Shown here: positions 1 to 5,815 of the stretch, piece by piece | How the letters are laid out: the number at the start of each line of letters is the position of its first letter | Position numbering within the stretch: the stretch's first letter is position 1 | Origin: an uncultured Colwellia sp. | GTDB taxonomy: Bacteria; Pseudomonadota; Gammaproteobacteria; Enterobacterales; Alteromonadaceae | NCBI GenBank assembly: GCA_913020705.1 | Contig: CAJWBY010000226.1 | Coordinates: 1-5,849, forward strand | Reading direction: 5' to 3' | DNA: 5,849 nt | Position numbers and translations under genes: made by a program | The notes under the pieces: model-generated | Told to the model about the DNA's origin: nothing | The model's database searches: none | What the model saw: only the letters and a program-made list of their open reading frames with translations

Positions 1-228
1 GGTGCAGTTCGTAATTATCATGCTGACAATGAGTGGATTAGTTTCTCTGCTCGCTTCTCAGGCAAGGCAATGGAGCTATTCATTCCTATCTATGCTATAC
101 AATCAATTTATAGCAAGGAAAATAACCAAGGCATGTTCTTCCCTGAAGAAGAGCACTCTCCTGAGCCGCCAACAACTCCGTCTCCAATAAAACAAACTAA
201 ACGCCCTGGCCTTAAAATAGTTAAATAA
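1..228 (+). CDS. sspB: ClpXP protease specificity-enhancing factor SspB, C-terminal part (5' truncated by window edge)
   Basis: SspB is a cytoplasmic adaptor that delivers ssrA-tagged proteins from stalled ribosomes to the ClpXP protease. Reading frame 1 is open from the first base to a TAA at 226-228 (75 codons) with no start, so the gene begins before the window. The visible part shows the end of the folded substrate-binding domain (WISFSARFSG, then IPIYAIQSIYSKENNQGMFF, matching the E. coli pattern FNARFGG...LAIYARENGAGTMF). An acidic/proline-rich linker (EEEHSPEPPTTPSP) follows, and then the C-terminal peptide RPGLKIVK, equivalent to the RPALRVVK tail that docks on the ClpX N-domain. The linker is clearly shorter than in E. 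coli. In E. coli sspB follows sspA; that neighbour would be off the left edge. The stop lies one base from the stop of the convergent regulator gene, and I see no clear terminator between them. Identification rests on recalled family motifs. Confidence 0.9.
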   Translation, partial: GAVRNYHADNEWISFSARFSGKAMELFIPIYAIQSIYSKENNQGMFFPEEEHSPEPPTTPSPIKQTKRPGLKIVK

Positions 229-229
229 C

Positions 230-1627
230 TTATAGCTGGTATTTATCCATTCTGTAGCGCATTGCCATTCTCGTTAGGCCTAATTCTCTAGCTGACTGAG
301 ATACATTTCCCCCCGTACGTAGCAAAGATTGCTCAATAAGATATTTTTCCACCTCTTCTAACGTCATCTTTTCAAATTTCTGGCTACTAGCAGTAGCAGC
401 AGTAAAAGCATCTATTTTTGTTATTGCTGGCTGAGTTTGAAATAATAAATCTGCACTATTGATAACGCCATGCTGACATAACATCACCGCCCGCTCTAGT
501 ACATGCTGTAATTCTCTAATATTACCTGGCCATGAATAGGCCTGCATAGCTGCAATAGCCTCTGGGGAGAGTACCGGCGAGGCCAAGCCATAACGCCGTG
601 AAATTTTATCTATAAAGTAGTCTACTAATCTATTAATATCTTCAGTACGCTCTCGTAAAGAAGGTAAGATTAGCTCTAAAATATTTAAACGAAATAATAA
701 ATCTGAACGGAATGTCCCTTCAGCCACCATATCATTTAAATTTCTATTTGTTGCAGCAACAAAATGTGCAGAAATAGCAATTTCTTTAGTTGAACCTAGA
801 CGCCTAACAAGCCTTCGCTCCAACACATTTAAAAGTTTAGCCTGAAGCTCTAAGGGTAACTCACCAACCTCATCTAAAAACAAGGTCCCACCTTCAGCTA
901 CCTCAATTAAACCAGCCTTAGCTTGATGAGCGTTAGTAAATGCACCTCGTTCATAACCAAAAAGTTCAGCTTCGATTAATTCACTGGGTAATGAAGCACA
1001 ATCTACATGTACAAAAGGTTGGTTATGCCAATTTCCAGACTGATGATATAAACGTGCCGCAACATCTTTACCTGTGCCAGTTTCACCTCGAATCAAAACA
1101 ACAGGGTGATTATCGATACTTTTATTCACCAAATGTGCAATTCGCACTATTTGCTGACGAAGTCCTATAACGGCCTTACTAGCCCCTATCATTGTTGTCT
1201 TATCAATGCTCTGGCTATCACGTACATGCGAATAGTCTAACTGTTGCTTAATTTGTTTATTAGCAACCACCTTCGATAAGGTAAGTATTAATTCATCTAG
1301 ATCAACAGGCTTTTTAAGATAGTCTGTCGCACCTAATTTCATTGCTGAAATGGCATCCTCTAACTCACCGTAAGCCGTCATAATGATGACAGGTAATGCT
1401 TTCCATACACTATCATCTCGCAGTCTGATCTCACTTAGTAGGTCTAGACCACTACCATCAGGTAGGCGAACATCTAGCAATAAGATATCGGGTAAACTAT
1501 TATCTAAAGCATCTTTAGCTAAGGTGATATTTGGTGAGATATCAACCTCATAACCCTCTCGCTCTAACCGTCTTGCTACTGATTTAGCAAATAATGCTTC
1601 ATCTTCAACTAGCTGTATTTTTAACAT
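230..1627 (-). CDS. NtrC-family sigma-54-dependent two-component response regulator
   Basis: This 465-residue protein has the usual three-domain NtrC architecture and length. Residues 1-120 are a receiver domain with acidic pair E8-D9, phospho-acceptor D52 (LLLDVRLPDGSG), T84 and K106 (KKP). Residues about 146-385 are the AAA+ sigma-54-activating domain: Walker A GETGTGKD (181-188), a GAFTNA loop (228-233) where GAFTGA is the norm, Walker B GGTLFLDE (246-253), sensor I around ATNR (292-295), arginine-finger region FRSDLLFR (306-313) and sensor II WPGNIREL (366-373). Residues about 424-465 form a Fis-type helix-turn-helix (GGNVSQSARELGLTR...). By family knowledge, phosphorylation promotes oligomerisation on an upstream enhancer and ATP-driven opening of an RNA polymerase-sigma-54 complex. 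The ATG at 1625-1627 has AGAAGG a few bases upstream. The gene sits 30 bp downstream of the histidine kinase gene and is almost certainly co-transcribed with it. Its targets cannot be read from this window. Confidence 0.95.
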   Translation of the reverse strand: MLKIQLVEDEALFAKSVARRLEREGYEVDISPNITLAKDALDNSLPDILLLDVRLPDGSGLDLLSEIRLRDDSVWKALPVIIMTAYGELEDAISAMKLGATDYLKKPVDLDELILTLSKVVANKQIKQQLDYSHVRDSQSIDKTTMIGASKAVIGLRQQIVRIAHLVNKSIDNHPVVLIRGETGTGKDVAARLYHQSGNWHNQPFVHVDCASLPSELIEAELFGYERGAFTNAHQAKAGLIEVAEGGTLFLDEVGELPLELQAKLLNVLERRLVRRLGSTKEIAISAHFVAATNRNLNDMVAEGTFRSDLLFRLNILELILPSLRERTEDINRLVDYFIDKISRRYGLASPVLSPEAIAAMQAYSWPGNIRELQHVLERAVMLCQHGVINSADLLFQTQPAITKIDAFTAATASSQKFEKMTLEEVEKYLIEQSLLRTGGNVSQSARELGLTRMAMRYRMDKYQL

Positions 1628-1657
1628 AGAACCTTCTTTCTCACCTAAAACAAACTC

Positions 1658-3106
1658 CTACTTCGATTCTAACATCAGATTAATTTCGACTTCTGTTCCA
1701 CTCTTTTTCCCGCTCTGGTAATTAAGTTGTCCAGCATGTTGTTTAATGATTTTCTGTGCAAAAGGAATTCCTAATCCACAGCTCAACCGTTTTGTTTCAC
1801 CCTCTAATACTTGATCAGAAATAGGGTCGAACTTGATACCTGAACCTTGATCACTAATTTTCAACGAGATACTGTCAACATTTTCCTGGTAAGAAAGTGT
1901 AATAATGTCTCCTTCAGTAGAGGCTTCAAGGGCATTTTGAATGAGGTTAAACAATGCTTGCTCAAACAAGTGTAGATCTAACTTTAATATTTTTGCTTCA
2001 ATATCCCAACCAACTTTGCTTATTTTAATATTTTTATCGACAAGTTGTAGTTCAATCAATGATAAAGCATTATCAGCAACATCAATTAATGTTGCCTCAG
2101 AAAAGTGTGGCTTCATAGGGTGAAGAAAGCTTAAAAGAGAAGTTACCCAGTGCTCTAGACGATCTACAGCCACGATTATATCTGTCAGAGTATCTTTTAC
2201 CGGAGCAGGAATATCATCATCACGAGCTACTTGTGATGCAGCACGGATACCTGCAAGTGGGTTCCTAATATTATGAGCAACAAGTGGTACAAGCTCCCCC
2301 ATGGCGGCTTGTTGTTTTGTTTCAACCAAACGGTCTCTATTTGCAGTTAGTTCCTGTGCCATAGTATTAATGGCTTCAGATAAGCGAGCTAACTCCGTAA
2401 CACCAAGAGTAGGTATCGCATGCTCTAAATCCCCCGTACTGATCAGTTTTGCCCCTATTATGACATCCGTCAAAGGTCGTACAACATTTTGTTTTACAAA
2501 GCGTCTTGCGGCAAGCAATAGTGCTATTGCTAGTAAAAAGGGGATCGGAGCTAACCACAATAACCTCTTTGTCCATCGTGATCGTGATTGAGTCAAAATA
2601 TATTGTTTATTTTTTAACAGATTTTCTAGACTTGAAAATGCCAACTCAATTTGAGCAAAGGTATATTGTTCTAACTGATTATCAAGTAATTGCTTTTGTG
2701 CACTTTGCGAAAGATCTTTACGAAATAGCACAACCGTTTCATCGTAAAAATCAATATAGGCTGTTGAAACATCTCCAGTTGCTTGTTTTTCTGCTTGATC
2801 AAATGCGAGGGAATTTAATATTTTCAGCTCATTTTTGATGGTTTTTGTATAGGCTTGATACTCCTCTACAGCATCATAATCATGTAAAAAAGAAGCATCA
2901 AATACTTCTTTTAGCTGCCGGTATAACTCACCACGTATATTTTGCATCGATGTATTCATCGAACTAATGCGCAATGATTCAACTGAGCTTTGTTGCCAGG
3001 AAACAGACCACACAATTCCCACAGTAGCAGTAATAACCACTAACAGCACAAAGCTCAGCTCATGAAAAAATAATGCTGCTTGTAATGAGTGGAACCGTTT
3101 CAACAT
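1658..3106 (-). CDS. membrane-bound sensor histidine kinase (HAMP, HisKA, HATPase_c), cognate to the downstream sigma-54 regulator
   Basis: The 482-residue protein (numbering from the ATG at 3104-3106) starts with a transmembrane helix at about 17-37. A mostly helical, charged periplasmic region of about 145 residues (38-181) follows and is the likely sensor. Then come a second membrane helix (about 182-200), a HAMP linker (about 201-254), and a HisKA dimerisation domain with phospho-acceptor H278 in AHNIRNPLAGIR. The HATPase_c domain has an N box (N387, N391 in NLIQNALEAS), G1 box DQGSG (419-423) and G2 box GLG (444-446). The kinase would autophosphorylate and pass phosphate to D52 of the regulator encoded 30 bp downstream. 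An in-frame ATG at 3137-3139 would add 11 residues, but it lies inside the stem of the terminator for the preceding gene. The ATG at 3106 follows an AGGA about 11 nt upstream and is preferred. The H-box has Asn instead of the usual Glu/Asp after His. The ligand is unknown. Confidence 0.92.
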   Translation of the reverse strand: MLKRFHSLQAALFFHELSFVLLVVITATVGIVWSVSWQQSSVESLRISSMNTSMQNIRGELYRQLKEVFDASFLHDYDAVEEYQAYTKTIKNELKILNSLAFDQAEKQATGDVSTAYIDFYDETVVLFRKDLSQSAQKQLLDNQLEQYTFAQIELAFSSLENLLKNKQYILTQSRSRWTKRLLWLAPIPFLLAIALLLAARRFVKQNVVRPLTDVIIGAKLISTGDLEHAIPTLGVTELARLSEAINTMAQELTANRDRLVETKQQAAMGELVPLVAHNIRNPLAGIRAASQVARDDDIPAPVKDTLTDIIVAVDRLEHWVTSLLSFLHPMKPHFSEATLIDVADNALSLIELQLVDKNIKISKVGWDIEAKILKLDLHLFEQALFNLIQNALEASTEGDIITLSYQENVDSISLKISDQGSGIKFDPISDQVLEGETKRLSCGLGIPFAQKIIKQHAGQLNYQSGKKSGTEVEINLMLESK

Positions 3107-3120
3107 AAAATGAATATTCC

Positions 3121-3150
3121 TAAACAAAAAAACGGGCATAAATGCCCGTT
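3121..3150 (-). terminator. intrinsic terminator after the secreted-protein gene, directly in front of the kinase gene
   Basis: Stem arms AACGGGCAT (3131-3139) and ATGCCCGTT (3142-3150) are perfectly complementary (9 bp, GC-rich core) around a tiny AA centre. Read on the minus strand, the hairpin is followed by TTTTTTT, one G, then TTT. It begins 19 bp after the stop codon at 3169-3171 and ends shortly before the kinase start at 3106. There is no comparable T-run on the + side, so it acts on minus-strand transcripts. Confidence 0.88.
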
Positions 3151-3168
3151 CTGCTGAATTATTAAAAT

Positions 3169-3852
3169 TTATGGTATTGGATTAAAACTTGTAAATGTAA
3201 CGCTCTCTTCACTTAATACCTCATCACCTTCTTGCCACTTTTTGCCATCTGGAACAATAGTACGGACTTGATATATTTCACCTGGAATAGCTTCTGACAT
3301 AGTGAATATATAGTATTTATTAGCATATAAACTATAGCGTTCATTTTTAGGATCGTTGATATAAGGTTGAATAATGTATTGCACCCCTTTTATCATCTCC
3401 CCTTCATGCTCAATCTCAACATCTTTTGTAATAGCTCCTTTAGCTAAAGCCCAACGGATCTTACGTTGGAAGTAGCGCCAGTCACCACCCGTTAACCGAT
3501 CCAGCTCATGCACATCAAATTCAAGAAACAAAACAAAAACACCATTACCTTTTTGATTATCTCGATCTTGATATGGTCGTTTATGCGCGCCAGTGAAAAA
3601 TTCAAAGTGTGTATCTTTGCGGCCTGTATTACGTATATTACTTACAACCATATCGATTGTATCTTCACGCGGTCCATCGATAAAATGTTCTTTCTTATAT
3701 TCGTAATGCAAAATACCTTCTTGTTTGACATTCTTCAAATGCGCAGCATCAAATAAAGCATTATTAACTTCAGAAAAGCCAGTTACCGCATATGAACTTG
3801 CTGAGAACAACAACGCAACAATCGATACCCAATTAAAATACATCTTTCTCAA
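3169..3852 (-). CDS. secreted (periplasmic) protein of unknown function
   Basis: I do not recognise this 227-residue family. Residues 1-22 look like a Sec signal peptide (MRKMYFNW, hydrophobic VSIVALLFSASS, likely cleavage SYA|V), so the mature protein of about 205 residues should be periplasmic. It is rich in charged and aromatic residues, has no cysteine, and contains a conspicuous segment GGDWRYFQRKIRWALAKGA that may be a conserved core. Beta-strand-like stretches follow (QYIIQPYI, YSLYANKYYIFTM, YQVRTIV). The start is TTG at 3850-3852 with AGAGG nine bases upstream. The ATG at 3841-3843 (MYFNWVS...) is the alternative; its Shine-Dalgarno spacing would be poor (about 18 nt), but it keeps the signal peptide. 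The gene diverges from the DUF302 lipoprotein gene (95-bp gap) and is separated from the kinase gene by a terminator. A role with the neighbouring sensor kinase or the PQQ-linked cytochrome is possible but is only suggested by position. Confidence 0.8.
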   Translation of the reverse strand: MRKMYFNWVSIVALLFSASSYAVTGFSEVNNALFDAAHLKNVKQEGILHYEYKKEHFIDGPREDTIDMVVSNIRNTGRKDTHFEFFTGAHKRPYQDRDNQKGNGVFVLFLEFDVHELDRLTGGDWRYFQRKIRWALAKGAITKDVEIEHEGEMIKGVQYIIQPYINDPKNERYSLYANKYYIFTMSEAIPGEIYQVRTIVPDGKKWQEGDEVLSEESVTFTSFNPIP

Positions 3853-3947
3853 AATTTATTACCTCTTAAATATAGGAATATTTAGTCTTCTTCCTAAACG
3901 TTAATGTTATTCTAAATACTTTATTATTAATATAGTGAAGTCATATT

Positions 3948-4409
3948 ATGACCAGAATTCAGCTAATAAAGGTCCCAACTCTCATTATTTTTATTACTAT
4001 TATACTCTCGGCGTGTAATCAAAATGAACCTAACCGTATCTTTCAGCAGTCTAGCCATGATAACTATGAAGATACGCTTCAAAACCTCGATATTGCCATC
4101 TCTGAACATAACTACCGAATAATTCATCGTAGTAATATTGGTCAAGCTATCCGCGATCGTGGTGATAAAGATTACCCACTCTCCACTGTCATCAGCTTTT
4201 GTAATATCACTTACGCCAAAGAAATGATGGAAATAAACTCAGCTCTTATTAATGATATGCCTTGTATTGTTACTGTTAGAGAAGAACACCAGGGTGTTAT
4301 CGTCGGCACAAAACTGATGCTGGAAAATTCACACAATCAACTTCAAAGTGACTTTGCAAAAAGAATAAATAATAATCTAAAAGCAATTATTGAGGCTACC
4401 GTCGAGTAG
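3948..4409 (+). CDS. DUF302-domain lipoprotein
   Basis: The 153-residue protein begins with a lipoprotein signal peptide: MTRIQLIK, a hydrophobic stretch, and lipobox LSAC with C23 as the lipidated residue. The next residues are Asn-Gln rather than Asp, which by the Lol sorting rule favours the outer membrane. Residues about 40-125 resemble DUF302: YRIIHRSNIG, then ISFCNITYAKEMMEI with C85, then DMPCIVTVREEHQGVIVGTK with C106. The two cysteines sit at the positions usually conserved in that family. DUF302 proteins have no settled biochemical role, and they occur as lipoproteins or soluble proteins, often near redox or metal-related genes. The ATG at 3948-3950 has a weak GTGAAG 7 bp upstream. 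It is divergent from the secreted-protein gene and convergent with the fusion cytochrome gene, so it forms its own transcription unit. Its last codons form part of a hairpin that may terminate both convergent genes. Confidence 0.85.
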   Translation: MTRIQLIKVPTLIIFITIILSACNQNEPNRIFQQSSHDNYEDTLQNLDIAISEHNYRIIHRSNIGQAIRDRGDKDYPLSTVISFCNITYAKEMMEINSALINDMPCIVTVREEHQGVIVGTKLMLENSHNQLQSDFAKRINNNLKAIIEATVE

Positions 4410-4420
4410 CTTCAATAATT
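4385..4420. terminator. 15-bp-stem hairpin between convergent genes, probable bidirectional terminator
   Basis: Left arm 4385-4399 (AATTATTGAGGCTAC) and right arm 4406-4420 (GTAGCTTCAATAATT) pair over 15 positions. The one exception is a G-T pair, and the loop is CGTCGA. The left arm and loop lie inside the last codons of the DUF302 gene, and the right arm runs across its TAG stop (4407-4409). Short T-runs follow on both strands (ACTTTTCT to the right; GCTTTTAG on the minus strand to the left). Convergent placement with only 14 bp between stops supports termination in both directions. The upper stem is AT-rich and the T-runs are short, so efficiency is uncertain. Confidence 0.65.
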
Positions 4421-4423
4421 CAA

Positions 4424-5668
4424 TTACTTTTCTAATCGTTCAGGTCTTACCTCACCTAAGGCACCATCAGAGCGGGCTTTTAAATACGCATATAAGTCAG
4501 CAATATGCGGGCGAATATTTGGATCTTGATCCCATGTTGGCATTTTAAAGCCTTTAGCTTGTTCAGCTGAAATTTGCTCAAGAAAAGCCATGCGACGATC
4601 AGGATCATCTAAGTTCACCTTAGCAAAGTACTTCGATAAGACTTTTTTTCTAAATTTTCGTGAACTCATTCCTTCAAGTTTAACCAATAAATTTGGTGCG
4701 AGATCAGTACCTGTCGCATGTTTACCATGACACACAAAACAAGTTGAATTAAATAGCCTCCAACCAACATAGGTTGAATCATCAACCTTCTTACCATCTA
4801 CAACAGTATAAGGTAGACGTTTTTTCTTCGTTGTTTGTTTCACATTCGCTAATGATGGCATATTGTATTGTGCAATAATCGCTGCCACATCATCTTTCCG
4901 TTTATCTAGAATCTGATTGAGCAAGTCTCTCCATTCACCATCTTGATGACGAACGCCCATACCAAAGCTAAAAATAAAATCTGAACCAATTTCATTCAAG
5001 GGTACTACTTTCATATCAATGTCAGATTGTCCTGCATAAAAAGCAGCAATCGGGCCCCATGCAAAAGCCACATCAACCTTTCCTGTTGCCAGTTCTTCAG
5101 AAATAATACGGCCACTGTTAATTCGTGCATCACCCGTCATCATTTGATAATACTCAACCTGATCATCAACGCCATCTTTAATCAGTTTTTCTGTTGCAAT
5201 TGCACGATCAAATAAACCAATCTTTAATATTTTTCCTTGCTGTTTTAATTTAGCAATATCGCCAATTTCATTTATCTCATAGCCTTCACCTGTGCGGTAG
5301 ACCAATGCATCTATTGAGCTAAAGTACGGCTTTGTAGGTGAATACATGCCACGCTCTGCAGGAATGCTCATCGCTAAGTCACATAAAAACTTACCTGTTT
5401 CTTGATCCACTTTTTTGATCGTATTACGGCCAAAGCCAATACGTTGAGGAAACCAGTAATATTCAACAGGTAAACCTAACTCATCACCAATAATCGCTGC
5501 TATCTTATTGTCAAAACCTTCTAGTTTATCATTTGAATAAGGTAGGTTATGTGCATCAGCACATACTCGAACAGCAGTTTGGCCTGGTAATGGTTTTATC
5601 TCAGCAGTGAAACCCGTATTTATTACCAGTCCCATTAATAAGACTAGAAATCCCTGTGATCTTGTCAT
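4424..5668 (-). CDS. fusion of a MxaJ/XoxJ-like periplasmic binding protein and a PQQ-dehydrogenase-type cytochrome c
   Basis: The 414-residue protein has a Sec signal peptide (1-22, cleavage near GFTA|E). Residues about 30-275 match the quinoprotein dehydrogenase-associated substrate-binding family (MxaJ/XoxJ): VRVCADAHNLPYSN (33-46), GFDNKIAAIIGDELG (51-65), WFPQRIGFGRNT (72-83), CDLAMSIP (96-103), then TKPYFSS and VYR. After a basic linker (277-295), residues about 300-414 are a monohaem cytochrome c with CFVCH at 310-314 (haem-ligating H314) and the probable axial Met376 in GFKMPTW. The ending DPNIRPHIADLYAYLKARSDGALGEVRPERL is typical of cytochromes paired with PQQ alcohol dehydrogenases (XoxG/cL-like). 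XoxG normally accepts electrons from XoxF methanol dehydrogenase, and XoxJ is thought to help the enzyme mature; here both would be one polypeptide. The ATG at 5666-5668 has AAGGA seven bases upstream. No dehydrogenase gene lies in the window; it may lie upstream, beyond the right edge. Substrate (methanol or another alcohol) is not established. Confidence 0.9.
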   Translation of the reverse strand: MTRSQGFLVLLMGLVINTGFTAEIKPLPGQTAVRVCADAHNLPYSNDKLEGFDNKIAAIIGDELGLPVEYYWFPQRIGFGRNTIKKVDQETGKFLCDLAMSIPAERGMYSPTKPYFSSIDALVYRTGEGYEINEIGDIAKLKQQGKILKIGLFDRAIATEKLIKDGVDDQVEYYQMMTGDARINSGRIISEELATGKVDVAFAWGPIAAFYAGQSDIDMKVVPLNEIGSDFIFSFGMGVRHQDGEWRDLLNQILDKRKDDVAAIIAQYNMPSLANVKQTTKKKRLPYTVVDGKKVDDSTYVGWRLFNSTCFVCHGKHATGTDLAPNLLVKLEGMSSRKFRKKVLSKYFAKVNLDDPDRRMAFLEQISAEQAKGFKMPTWDQDPNIRPHIADLYAYLKARSDGALGEVRPERLEK

Positions 5669-5724
5669 CGTTTATTCCTTATTCATTGAAAGTTAAAAGC
5701 CTTTAAAATCTAGATATCAGACCT

Positions 5725-5774
5725 AATGGTATATCTATTAGTTGCATAAGATGCCAACTAATAGATATGCCATT
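5725..5774. repeat. 50-bp near-perfect palindrome upstream of the XoxJ-cytochrome gene
   Basis: Left arm 5725-5744 (AATGGTATATCTATTAGTTG) is complementary to right arm 5755-5774 (CAACTAATAGATATGCCATT) over 20 bp, with a single T-G mismatch. The 10-nt centre CATAAGATGC can extend the stem by three pairs (CAT/ATG) if one C bulges. It lies between the terminator of the gene to the right and the start at 5668. It has no following T-run, so it does not look like a standard terminator. It could be a regulator-binding dyad, a leader hairpin or a dispersed repeat; the sequence alone does not decide. Confidence 0.85.
5728..5757 (-). promoter_or_regulatory. weak candidate sigma-70-type promoter for the fusion gene, inside the palindrome
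   Basis: On the minus strand TTGGCA (5757-5752; 5 of 6 to TTGACA) is followed after 18 bp by TATACC (5733-5728; 4 of 6 to TATAAT). Transcription would start near 5720 and give a leader of about 50 nt. Both boxes lie in the arms of the palindrome, so a protein bound there would block the promoter. The match is modest in AT-rich DNA and could be chance. Confidence 0.25.
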
Positions 5775-5783
5775 CAATATAGT

Positions 5784-5815
5784 AAAAAAAAAAGCCCGAC
5801 ACAAGTGCCGGGCTT
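5784..5815 (-). terminator. intrinsic terminator for a minus-strand gene beyond the right edge
   Basis: Arms AAGCCCG (5792-5798) and CGGGCTT (5809-5815) form a 7-bp GC-rich stem, extendable past an A-C mismatch by CAC/GTG. On the minus strand the hairpin runs into a tract of ten T (5793-5784). This implies that a minus-strand gene ends just to the right of the window and that the fusion gene has its own promoter between about 5669 and 5784. No coding sequence can be assigned in 5816-5849. Confidence 0.85.

Noticed and set aside
2..190. An open frame on the + strand beginning MQFVIIMLTMSG
   Set aside because: It is out of frame with the sspB reading, which shows clear SspB domain and tail motifs through 228; the other frame has no recognisable content.
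940..1170. Open frame on the + strand opposite the response regulator
   Set aside because: It lies entirely antisense to the strongly conserved AAA+ domain and has no family features; the same applies to the + strand frames opposite the kinase, the secreted protein and the fusion gene.
3107..3139. Upstream ATG adding MPVFLFRNIHF to the kinase
   Set aside because: The start codon is inside the terminator stem and would have no accessible ribosome-binding site; the ATG at 3106 fits better.
3107..3880. Shared TAGGAATATT string near the kinase start (minus strand) and in the divergent spacer (plus strand)
   Set aside because: It is short and AT-rich, in opposite orientation and at different distances from the starts; chance is the simplest explanation.
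3853..3947. Specific promoter assignment in the divergent spacer
   Set aside because: The spacer is so AT-rich that several -10-like hexamers (TATTCT, TAAATA, TATAGT) occur without convincing -35 partners, so none can be chosen.
5725..5774. Sigma-54 promoter (TGGCA...TTGC) in the palindrome
   Set aside because: TGGCA is present twice on the minus strand, but no GC doublet falls at the required distance: one candidate is two bases short and the other has AG in place of GC.
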